64,000 bases of DNA from positions 186,001 through 250,000 of the forward strand of contig CAVQZD010000005.1 in NCBI GenBank assembly GCA_963718375.1, written 5' to 3'. The DNA comes from RBG-16-64-13 sp963718375 (GTDB lineage Bacteria > Actinomycetota > Thermoleophilia > RBG-16-64-13). The translations under genes and the position numbers were made by a program. Positions 36,115 through 42,970 of this stretch are shown here, piece by piece. Each line of letters starts with the position of its first letter. Position 1 is the first letter of the stretch. Under the pieces are notes generated by a model, which did no database searches, was not told the origin of the DNA, and saw only the letters and a program-made list of their open reading frames with translations.

Positions 36115-36633
36115 TCATTCCTCGTACTTCAGCAGACTGAAGACCTCATGACCAGAGAGCTTGTCCCTACCCCCGAGGGCAGTCAATTCAATCAGGAAGG
36201 CGAGTCCCGCCACGACGCCGCCCGCGTCCTCGACAAGCTTGACGTTCGCGGCTGCTGTGCCACCGGTCGCAAGCAGATCGTCATGGATGAGTACGCGCTG
36301 CCCAGGTTTCACCGCATCTGAGTGGATCTCAAGGGCGTCCGTGCCATACTCGAGGTCGTATTCGCAACGGCTGACCGTCCAAGGCAGTTTGCCGGGCTTA
36401 CGAGCAGTCGCAAACCCAACACCCAGCTTGTAGGCTAGCGCAGCGCCAATAATGAAGCCTCGAGCCTCCGCCCCCATGACCAGGTCGATCTCGCGGCCTT
36501 GGGCGAACTCCGCAAGTCGGTCGACCGAGTAGCGCAGTGCGTCGCCATCTTGCAGAAGCGGCGTGATGTCGTGAAAGAGGATGCCCTCTTTCGGAAAACC
36601 TGGAATATGGCGGATATACGTGTCGAGTTCCAT
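36115..36633 (-). CDS. apt: Adenine phosphoribosyltransferase
   Basis: A 172-residue salvage enzyme that converts adenine and PRPP to AMP. The PRPP-binding loop VLIHDDLLATGGTAAA is near residues 114-129 and the N-terminal PGFPKEGILFHDITPLL is typical. The ATG has AAGGAGAG upstream on the minus strand. In many genomes apt lies between recJ and rel; here that slot is empty and apt stands alone downstream of the ftsR-like gene. Confidence 0.94.
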   Translation of the reverse strand: MELDTYIRHIPGFPKEGILFHDITPLLQDGDALRYSVDRLAEFAQGREIDLVMGAEARGFIIGAALAYKLGVGFATARKPGKLPWTVSRCEYDLEYGTDALEIHSDAVKPGQRVLIHDDLLATGGTAAANVKLVEDAGGVVAGLAFLIELTALGGRDKLSGHEVFSLLKYEE

Positions 36634-36709
36634 CTCTCTCCTTCTGGTAGTCAGCGCGCGCCGTGTCGTAAAGGTCAGCGACTACGTCGCCCAAGTGGCC
36701 TTCTGACGC

Positions 36710-37450
36710 TTATGAGATGACGCGGCGCAGCTCGCGGCGAAGTAGCAGCCGCGTCAGTTGCGCGAAGAGCATGCCAAGTTCCTCAGCCGTCCGCAGACCG
36801 TATTCCTTCCTGTCGGCGTGGCCAGAGCGGAGGTCGGGAGTCGCTATCTGCTCGATCAGGCCGGCTTCGCGTTCAGCGGCTGAACTCAAAATGCGAAGGT
36901 GGCGCGGTTCGACTTGGAAGTGGCCGAGCCTCTGACATATGCGGGCGGTCTCCAAGTCACTCTCGGTGAAGGAGGGTCCCGAGTCTGCGGCGCTCTCCAC
37001 CAGTCTGAACTCCACGAGACCGTTCACAAACTCCTCCTCTACCCCAAGCGCCGTGCAGAATTCGTCCAGGGTATAGACAGGCGTTTCCCGTCCAAGAGAC
37101 ATCGTCTGTGTGGCTGCATAGACTGAAGGGTCAGGACTACCTCCCCCTGCGGAGCCGTAGGCGTCCATCCGCTGGCGGATCACATCGAGTGGTAGGTATT
37201 CATCCCTTTGCATCGAGAGCACGCTGCGCAGTCTCTTGGCGTCAGCTCTGGAGTACTTCCGATACTTACCCCGGGTACGCTGAGGATCTACAAGCCCTCT
37301 GTCCTCAAGGTACCGTACTTTGCTTATCGACAGATCGGGAAAGTCTGGCTGCAGTTCTCTCACCAGCTGTCCTATGCTGATCAGCCTGTCCGGGCTATCC
37401 TCCGAGCGCCTCTGGGGGCTTGCAGCCAAACCGGTCGCAGCGTCAGCCAT
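36710..37450 (-). CDS. ftsR: MerR-family regulator, FtsR-like
   Basis: A 246-residue regulator with an N-terminal MerR winged helix (ISIGQLVRELQPDFPDLSISKVRYLEDRGLV, then GKYRKYSRADAKRL) and a long C-terminal region. This is the form found in actinobacterial FtsR (Rv1828 of M. tuberculosis; activator of ftsZ in Corynebacterium). The order gcvH, FHA protein, MerR gene matches the mycobacterial Rv1826-Rv1828 block and supports the name. It starts 9 bases after the FHA gene and is probably in its operon. The target here is not shown. Confidence 0.78.
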   Translation of the reverse strand: MADAATGLAASPQRRSEDSPDRLISIGQLVRELQPDFPDLSISKVRYLEDRGLVDPQRTRGKYRKYSRADAKRLRSVLSMQRDEYLPLDVIRQRMDAYGSAGGGSPDPSVYAATQTMSLGRETPVYTLDEFCTALGVEEEFVNGLVEFRLVESAADSGPSFTESDLETARICQRLGHFQVEPRHLRILSSAAEREAGLIEQIATPDLRSGHADRKEYGLRTAEELGMLFAQLTRLLLRRELRRVIS

Positions 37451-37459
37451 ACCCCTACC

Positions 37460-37930
37460 TCACTGTGTGATGTTCTGTTGGAGAAAGACCAACTTGAACT
37501 TCCCGATCTGTAGCTCGTCTCCGTCGAACAACTGGTGCCGCTCGATGCGTCTCCGGTTGACGTACGTGCCGTTCAGGCTGCCCTCATCTTCTATCATGTA
37601 ACCGCTTGCATCCACGAGAATGCGAGCGTGTCGCCGTGACACCGTGACGTCATCGAGAAAGAGGTCGCTTTCCGGCGTGCGACCGATGGTCACCACCGGT
37701 CCGACGACACCTATGAGCTCCCCCTCCCTGTCATTCGGTGACCGGACTTGCAGCACCGTGCCTTGGGCCGGAAGCAAGTCAGCTGGGGTGGGCACGTTGC
37801 GCGCGGCGCGGACGGAGTATCTCTCAGTGGTCTCATCAGGAGATCTGTGCGTTTCGAGATGGCAACCGCACCGTCTGCAGTATGCAGAATCAGCGGTGTT
37901 TTCGACGCCGCACTCTTGGCACTTGACCAT
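37460..37930 (-). CDS. FHA-domain protein with zinc ribbon, GarA-like
   Basis: A 156-residue protein. Residues 4-21 form a zinc ribbon with CxxC pairs (C4/C7, C18/C21), residues 33-36 read ETTE, and residues about 60-150 form an FHA domain with GRTPESDLFLDD, SRRHARI and the NGTYVN loop. Mycobacterial GarA has an N-terminal ETTS motif that is phosphorylated by Ser/Thr kinases and then folds back on its own FHA domain; ETTE in the same region suggests related control, which is inference. The ATG at 37930 follows a G-rich stretch; a GTG at 37939 is also in frame. The gene lies between rsiG and ftsR. Confidence 0.8.
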   Translation of the reverse strand: MVKCQECGVENTADSAYCRRCGCHLETHRSPDETTERYSVRAARNVPTPADLLPAQGTVLQVRSPNDREGELIGVVGPVVTIGRTPESDLFLDDVTVSRRHARILVDASGYMIEDEGSLNGTYVNRRRIERHQLFDGDELQIGKFKLVFLQQNITQ

Positions 37931-37956
37931 AGCCCCCACCCCGATGCTGATCAGTA

Positions 37957-38241
37957 CTATTCCTCTGGCGTGCCTGCGTTACACCCCTTGGTCGCCAATA
38001 TGTCTGCTAGGCCTGCCACATCCCCGTCCACCACTAAGCTCTTGGGCGCGGCGCTGCTGTCGCGAAGCCTTCTCACCAACTCAGCCCTCACGATGTCCAA
38101 CTCGCCCTGCAGTAGACGACGCTGTTTGGATACCGCTGCTTCTTGGTCAGCAAGCGATCTAGCGAGGTCCTTCAGTTCGTCATCCGAGTAAGCCTGGATG
38201 TTGACTAGACGTTCGAAAGAAGACTCGTCCACAGCGTTCAC
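37957..38241 (-). CDS. rsiG: Single-motif RsiG-type c-di-GMP-binding anti-sigma factor (putative)
   Basis: A 94-residue, mostly helical protein. It contains an exact copy of the RsiG cyclic-di-GMP motif E(X)3S(X)2R(X)3Q(X)3D: E34, S38, R41, Q45, D49, in EAAVSKQRRLLQGELD, inside the predicted coiled-coil. In Streptomyces, RsiG carries two copies and, loaded with c-di-GMP, holds the sigma factor WhiG; in Rubrobacter a small one-motif RsiG acts as a homodimer and the switch controls type IV pili. The GTG start is predicted to be leaderless (see promoter). It lies between gcvH and the FHA gene, 2 kb from pilC. WhiG is not in the window. The motif match is direct; function is inferred. Confidence 0.8.
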   Translation of the reverse strand: MNAVDESSFERLVNIQAYSDDELKDLARSLADQEAAVSKQRRLLQGELDIVRAELVRRLRDSSAAPKSLVVDGDVAGLADILATKGCNAGTPEE

Positions 38242-38247
38242 ACTTTC

Positions 38248-38276
38248 ACTATAGCCGTTAGCAACGAAACCTTCAA
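38248..38276 (-). promoter_or_regulatory. Promoter of the rsiG-FHA-ftsR operon (leaderless)
   Basis: On the minus strand, TTGAAG (38271-38276), a 17-base spacer and TATAGT (38248-38253). The predicted start is the G of the rsiG GTG at 38241, and there is no Shine-Dalgarno, so the message is probably leaderless. Confidence 0.65.
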
Positions 38277-38343
38277 CTTGAGGTCTAGACTAGTATCCCC
38301 CCAATTGCGACGCTTCACACACCGGGCATCGGCTCGCGGTGCG

Positions 38344-38727
38344 TCAGTCTTCAGCTGCCAGGATCGCGTCGTATTCCTCTACGCTCAAGAGCTCGTCGGC
38401 CTCGCTTGAATCTCTCATCTTGATCTTGATGAGCCAGCCATCTTCGTACGGGCTCTGGTTGAGGGTCTCGGGCGCGTCAATGATGTCCTCGTTGATCTCT
38501 ATGACGGAACCACTCATGGGTGCGTACACGTCAGACACGGCCTTCACCGACTCCACCTCTGCGTATGGCGTCCCAACTGTGACGTCCGCGCCTACCTCTG
38601 GGAGTTCGATGAAGACGATATCACCGAGGGTCTTCTGGGCATAGTCGGTGATGCCGAACACGGCGTTATCACCGTCTAGGCGTACCCAGTCGTGCTCCCT
38701 GTGGTACTTGAGGTTCTTAGGGTTCAC
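38344..38727 (-). CDS. gcvH: Glycine cleavage system H protein
   Basis: A 127-residue lipoyl carrier protein. The lipoylated lysine is K62 in ESVKAVSD, and the N-terminal HEWV-like segment (HREHDWVRLDGD) is typical. It shuttles the aminomethyl group between the P and T proteins of glycine cleavage; no gcvP or gcvT is nearby, so it may also serve in lipoyl relay. The GTG start has AAAGGAG upstream. It is divergent from mglB and one gene upstream of the rsiG operon, as gcvH is next to garA in mycobacteria. Confidence 0.93.
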   Translation of the reverse strand: MNPKNLKYHREHDWVRLDGDNAVFGITDYAQKTLGDIVFIELPEVGADVTVGTPYAEVESVKAVSDVYAPMSGSVIEINEDIIDAPETLNQSPYEDGWLIKIKMRDSSEADELLSVEEYDAILAAED

Positions 38728-38825
38728 CTGCGCTCCTTTCTTGCCATACCCGGCTGCGCGTCATGATAGCACAGCAGTATTCACAGCCACGGTCGCTAAA
38801 GTCCGCGCCTTCGGTCCCCGACTTG

Positions 38826-38831
38826 TATACT
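38826..38831 (+). promoter_or_regulatory. -10 box for mglBA
   Basis: TATACT lies 35 bases before the mglB GTG. No housekeeping -35 is clear. A TAAAGT at 38797-38802, the usual -35 of WhiG/FliA-type promoters, is followed after 16 bases by CCCGACTT, only a partial match to the matching -10. Which sigma factor is used cannot be told. Confidence 0.35.
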
Positions 38832-38866
38832 GTTGGTGGCAACGACGAAAGCTGAAGGAGGGCACA

Positions 38867-39370
38867 GTGGCCCGACGCAAGGGACTCGTCATCAGTGACG
38901 AGCAGATGAAGGTTATTGATGGCGTGCTCTCGAAGCTGCAGCATGTGACCGGTTCGCATTTCGTCGCTCTCATCTCCACAAGCGGTCAGCCCATTACGGT
39001 ATCTCCGGCCGACGCTCAATCAGACACGCTGTCGCTGGCCGCGCTCGCTGCGGGTTCTTTCGCGGCCACACGACAATTGGCTGAGGTCCTCAAAGAGCGC
39101 GAGTTCACACTCCTCTTCCACGAGGGCAAGGAGTCGAACCTGCATGTGATCCAAGTCACGGACCAGATCCTCATGCTGCTGACTTTTGGACACGAGACTC
39201 AAGTGGGATTGGTCCGTCTCTACACCACTCGCGCGCTTGCGGTGTTGAAGCCCATCTTTGAGCGTTCCGAGGACAGTGACGGGGAGGCCCGGCTTATCGA
39301 CCAGGAGTACTCTCTTGAGGCCGGGACTGCGCTCGATGACCTGTTCAACGAACAGGACTCGGAACAGTAA
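38867..39370 (+). CDS. mglB: Roadblock/LC7-domain protein, MglB-like
   Basis: A 167-residue protein with a Roadblock/LC7 fold (LSKLQHVTGSHFVALISTSGQPITVS, AALAAGSFAATRQLAEVL, VQVGLVRLYTTRALAVL). MglB is the GTPase-activating partner of MglA. The GTG start is set by AAGGAGG at 38856-38862. mglA follows 13 bases downstream. The pair sets cell polarity and the active pole of type IV pili in Myxococcus and is also found in Thermus/Deinococcus; here it is 3 kb from pilC. Confidence 0.83.
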   Translation: MARRKGLVISDEQMKVIDGVLSKLQHVTGSHFVALISTSGQPITVSPADAQSDTLSLAALAAGSFAATRQLAEVLKEREFTLLFHEGKESNLHVIQVTDQILMLLTFGHETQVGLVRLYTTRALAVLKPIFERSEDSDGEARLIDQEYSLEAGTALDDLFNEQDSEQ

Positions 39371-39383
39371 CGGGGGAGCTACT

Positions 39384-39968
39384 GTGGCACTCATCAACCT
39401 AGCGGCCAGGGAGATCAACTACAAGATCGTCTACTATGGCTGCGGTCTCTGCGGGAAGACTACGAACATCCAGTACATCCATCGACGGGTCAACCCTGCC
39501 GCTCGGGGTCGCCTAGTCAGCATCGCTACGGAAGAAGAGCGCACCCTGTACTTCGACTTCCTTCCGCTCTCACTGGGGACGGTGAAGGGCCTTCGTACCA
39601 GGTTCCATCTGTACACCGTTCCAGGTCAGTCGTTCTACAATGCATCGCGAAAGCTGGTGTTGCAGGGCGTCGACGGTATCGTCTTCGTCGCGGACAGCCA
39701 GGTATCGAGGCTCGATGAGAACGTGGACAGCTATCTGAACCTGTGGGACAACCTGCGATCGCAGAATGAGGACCTCTCGAGCCTGGGGATGGTCCTGCAG
39801 ATGAACAAGCGTGATCTAGGCAACATATTCAGCGTGAGCGATCTAACAGAACTCCTCAACCACACGGGATCTCCTGTGTTGGAGGCGTGTGCGCTCACAG
39901 GGGTGGGTGTGTTTGAGACGCTGAAGACCGTCTGCAAGCAAGTGATAGCCAAGAGTTCTCGCTCCTGA
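39384..39968 (+). CDS. mglA: Small Ras-like GTPase, MglA-like
   Basis: A 194-residue GTPase closely following the MglA pattern: INLAAREINYKIVYYG, P-loop GCGLCGKTTN (residues 19-28), ATEEERTLYFDFLPL, the switch region FHLYTVPGQSFYNASRKLVLQGVDGIVFVADS and the NKRD base motif. The P-loop has cysteines at positions where related proteins have proline and serine (PGLSGKT). The GTG start follows CGGGGGAG. With MglB it should form a nucleotide-state switch for polarity. A Ser/Thr-kinase or response regulator partner is not nearby. Confidence 0.9.
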   Translation: MALINLAAREINYKIVYYGCGLCGKTTNIQYIHRRVNPAARGRLVSIATEEERTLYFDFLPLSLGTVKGLRTRFHLYTVPGQSFYNASRKLVLQGVDGIVFVADSQVSRLDENVDSYLNLWDNLRSQNEDLSSLGMVLQMNKRDLGNIFSVSDLTELLNHTGSPVLEACALTGVGVFETLKTVCKQVIAKSSRS

Positions 39969-40006
39969 CCTAGCGGCCTCGTGTAGGGCTCGCTGGAGAT
40001 AGTAAG

Positions 40007-40080
40007 TCGGGACGGCCGGATTTGAACCGGCGACCTTCCGGCCCCCAGCCGGATGCGCTACCAAACTACGCCACGTCCCG
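40007..40080 (-). tRNA. tRNA-Pro (anticodon GGG)
   Basis: A 74-base cloverleaf read on the minus strand: acceptor CGGGACG/CGTCCCG, D-arm GCG...CGC, anticodon stem TCCGG/CCGGA with loop CTGGGGG (anticodon GGG), T-arm GCCGG TTCAAAT CCGGC, discriminator A. The 3' CCA is not encoded. It lies downstream of plsY. Confidence 0.95.
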
Positions 40081-40092
40081 ATGCGCTGCCAG

Positions 40093-40098
40093 ATTATA
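40093..40098 (-). promoter_or_regulatory. -10 box of the tRNA-Pro gene
   Basis: A perfect TATAAT on the minus strand 12 bases before the tRNA 5' end. The -35 region does not match the consensus well. Confidence 0.5.
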
Positions 40099-40118
40099 GC
40101 GCGCCCTCAGCGGTCGCA

Positions 40119-40809
40119 CTACAGGGCGCCGGCGTCTGTGTCGGAGCCGGGCAGGTCCGCAGTGTCCTCGTCCTTCGGACTCCACGGGAACACCACCTTC
40201 GGTTCGGTCCCCTGCAGGAGGCGCTTCATGTTCCCACGATGAGCCCACAGCACCACGGCAGCCATGAGCGTGCACGCGACGACGTAGGCCAGCGGAACCG
40301 CCCAGACTCCAGTGCCATAGCGGTAGAGAAGGCCCGCCAGTACGGGCAGTGAGATCGTGCACGTGATCGACGCTATAGAGACTGTACGTGTCACCAGCAG
40401 GATGACAACGAAGAGCACTAGCAGACAGGCCATGGGCAAAGGCAGCATGGCGACGGCAGCGCCGGCACCGGTGGCCAGCCCCTTCCCTCCCCTACCCCTG
40501 AGAAAGACAGAGAACGTGTGCCCGATGACCGTGGCGAACGCCACGAGCACGGTGACCACAGGGTTGCTGAGATATCGGGCGAGGACCACCGGGATCACTC
40601 CCTTGAGCACGTCGCACACTAGGACTACTATGCCCAAGTCGTTTTCCCAGCACACGAAAGGCGTTGGTAGTACCTGGGTTCCCGCTCCCATGTTCTCGAA
40701 GGTCGATGCCTTTGATCGCTTTGCCCAGGAAGACACTGGGAGACAACGAGCCCATCAGGTAGCCGAACAACACGAGGCCTACGGCTGTCAAAACGGACTC
40801 CTGGCTCAC
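40119..40809 (-). CDS. plsY: Glycerol-3-phosphate acyltransferase PlsY (frame broken)
   Basis: Membrane acyltransferase that adds an acyl group from acyl-phosphate to glycerol-3-phosphate, the first step of phospholipid synthesis. The N-terminal half has the motif GSLSPSVFLGKAIKGIDLREHGSGNPGTTNAFRVLGK, the second half VLKGVIPVVLARYL, FSVFLRGRGGKGLATGAGA and WAHRGNMKRLLQGTE. The two halves are in different frames; one extra base within 40632-40642 explains the break. The repaired protein is about 229 residues. The GTG start overlaps the der stop by four bases. Confidence 0.88.
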
Positions 40810-42125
40810 GAATACCTCTCCTCTTTACCCTCGAAGTCGATGACCAACGGCACACCCTCGAGCGCGTACTCTTGTCGCAGCTGGTTCTCCAGGAAGTATG
40901 CGTAAGGCTTGTTCACTAATGCGCGTGCGTTGACCATGATCTTGAAGCGTGGTGGCGCTTGCCCATATTGGACCACGTAGAAGGTCTTGATGGCTTTGCC
41001 GCCCTTGGACGCCGAGGGGTGCTTGCCTTGCAGTGAACTGAGCCAGCGATTGAGTTCCGCCGTGGGGATCCTGCCCGCGTACTTGTTGTAGAGACCCCTG
41101 GCCAGCGGCAGTATGCGGTCGATACCGCGCCCGCTGACAGCGGATACTGTCAGATGTGGGGGCTTCATCTGCACACGTGCCCCGACGCGTTCGACAGCCA
41201 TATCAAGGTCGATGGTCGCGATGTCCCATTTGTTGAAAAGGATCGCTGTGGCGCACTTCGCCCTCTGTGCTTCGTAAGCGACCTGGAGGTCGAGGTCGGT
41301 GAGACCTTCGCTGGCGTCCACTACTACCAGGGCCACATCGCTGCGTTCCAGTGCTTTGAGAGCCCGGAGCGAACTGAAGTACTCGACGTCGGTAGTCGTT
41401 CTCTTGCCCGGCCTCCGCAGTCCCGCCGTGTCCACCAATACGAGCGGCTCACCCTCGTGTACCAACCCTGTGTCTATGGCGTCCCGGGTGGTACCAGGGA
41501 TAGCCGAGACTATCGTGCGCGAGTTCCCCAGAAGCGCATTGAGCAGTGAGCTCTTGCCCACATTAGGTCTGCCAACGATGGCGACGCGCATGGGCATGGT
41601 CTCTTCGTCTTCGTCAGTCTCGGGCGGCAAGGCGTCCACGATCTTGTCGAGCAGGTCCCCCACGCCCAGTCCGTGCTCGGCTGAGATACCAACCGGCTCT
41701 CCTAGGCCCAGACCCCAGTAGTCGTGCAGCATCCCTTGCGCGACTTTCGTGTCCTGCTTGTTGACAGCCAGCAGCACGGGCACGCCGGAGCGCCGCAGCA
41801 GGTCAGCGATCTCCTTGTCTTGGGGCACCACGCCCGTCTTGCCTTCGACTACGAACACCGCGACGGCCGCATCGGTGACCGCAACGCGGGCCTGCGTCCT
41901 CACTTCATCGCTCAGCGGTTGATCGCTCTGCAGATCGATGCCTCCGGTATCGACAGTGATGAACCGGCGACCATTCCACTCCCCCACTCCCTCTTTGCGA
42001 TCACGAGTGACACCAGCCTCTGGAGCTACAACTGCGTCGCGAGTTCCGGTGATGCGGTTGTATAACGTGGATTTGCCCACGTTGGGGTAACCGATTATGG
42101 CGACACGAGGCATCCCACTGGTCAT
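40806..42125 (-). CDS. der: Ribosome-assembly GTPase Der (EngA)
   Basis: A 439-residue protein with two tandem GTPase domains and a C-terminal KH-like domain. G1 motifs GYPNVGKST (near residue 12) and GRPNVGKSS (near 187), NKQD and NKWD base motifs, and the KH-like end FKIMVNARALVNKPYAYFLENQLR are present. It acts in 50S ribosome maturation. ATG start; it overlaps ispH upstream and plsY downstream by four bases each. Confidence 0.95.
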   Translation of the reverse strand: MTSGMPRVAIIGYPNVGKSTLYNRITGTRDAVVAPEAGVTRDRKEGVGEWNGRRFITVDTGGIDLQSDQPLSDEVRTQARVAVTDAAVAVFVVEGKTGVVPQDKEIADLLRRSGVPVLLAVNKQDTKVAQGMLHDYWGLGLGEPVGISAEHGLGVGDLLDKIVDALPPETDEDEETMPMRVAIVGRPNVGKSSLLNALLGNSRTIVSAIPGTTRDAIDTGLVHEGEPLVLVDTAGLRRPGKRTTTDVEYFSSLRALKALERSDVALVVVDASEGLTDLDLQVAYEAQRAKCATAILFNKWDIATIDLDMAVERVGARVQMKPPHLTVSAVSGRGIDRILPLARGLYNKYAGRIPTAELNRWLSSLQGKHPSASKGGKAIKTFYVVQYGQAPPRFKIMVNARALVNKPYAYFLENQLRQEYALEGVPLVIDFEGKEERYS

Positions 42126-42970
42126 GCTTGCGTCTCCTCAAGGGCTTGCACCACTGCATCTATCTGGTCGGATGGCGTTGACGCGCCGGCCGTCACCCCC
42201 ACTACGTTCGCTCCGTTGAACCAAGCGGCTTGGAGTTCGTCCGCTGACTCCACATGGTGAGTGCGCGGTTGGCGCTGCTTACAGAGCTCGGCGAGTCTGC
42301 GAGTATTGCCCGACTCCCTCCCACCCACGACGACGACCACATCGACGTCAGAGGCCATTTCCAGGGCCGCACTCTGTCGCACCTCGGTGGCATTGCAGAT
42401 GGTGTTGTGCACCAGCAACTGCCTGGCCACCGGGGCCAGGGTGGCTACCAGCTCGGCCAGTCGCTCCTTGGACTGCGTCGTCTGTACCACTACACCCAGC
42501 TTGGAGCTCGGCAGACTCTCCGGCAGGTCGGCGGCAGACTCAACGACCAACGACTTCTCGCCCGCGTATGACTTCAGGGCCAGGACCTCCGGATGGTCCC
42601 GATCACCGAGGATGATGACGTAGTAGCCATCCTGGGAGAGGCGAGCGGCCTTATCCTGGGCCGAGGTGACGAAAGGACAAGTCGCGTCGACTAGACTGAC
42701 GGACGAGAGCGCGAGCTCCTCTCGCACTGACTTCGGCACCCCGTGCGAGCGAAGTATCACCGTTCCCTCAGGCGCTTGCGCCGGCTCGGACACTACCCCG
42801 ACGCCCTTGTCGTGCAGGTCTGACACCACGCTGGGGTTGTGGATGAGCGGTCCCAGGGTGTTGACGGGCTTCTGCGCCCCAGCCGCAGCATCCAGTGTGA
42901 GTTGGAGTGCCCTTTCCACTCCGGGGCAGAAGCCGGCGCTGTCAGATACGCGAACGATCAGTGGACTCAT
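42122..42970 (-). CDS. ispH: 4-hydroxy-3-methylbut-2-enyl diphosphate reductase IspH
   Basis: Last enzyme of the MEP isoprenoid pathway, 282 residues. The three iron-sulfur cysteines are in SAGFCPGVERAL (near residue 13), DATCPFV (near 95) and NTICNAT (near 190). The ATG at 42970 was chosen: it begins the conserved domain and overlaps the cmk-plsC stop by one base; the open frame continues upstream but only inside that gene. der follows with a four-base overlap. Confidence 0.94.
   Translation of the reverse strand: MSPLIVRVSDSAGFCPGVERALQLTLDAAAGAQKPVNTLGPLIHNPSVVSDLHDKGVGVVSEPAQAPEGTVILRSHGVPKSVREELALSSVSLVDATCPFVTSAQDKAARLSQDGYYVIILGDRDHPEVLALKSYAGEKSLVVESAADLPESLPSSKLGVVVQTTQSKERLAELVATLAPVARQLLVHNTICNATEVRQSAALEMASDVDVVVVVGGRESGNTRRLAELCKQRQPRTHHVESADELQAAWFNGANVVGVTAGASTPSDQIDAVVQALEETQA

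Noticed and set aside
40119..40809. plsY as a true pseudogene
   Set aside because: Both halves are fully conserved up to the break and a single base restores the frame; PlsY is usually essential in this type of lipid pathway, so an error is more likely.
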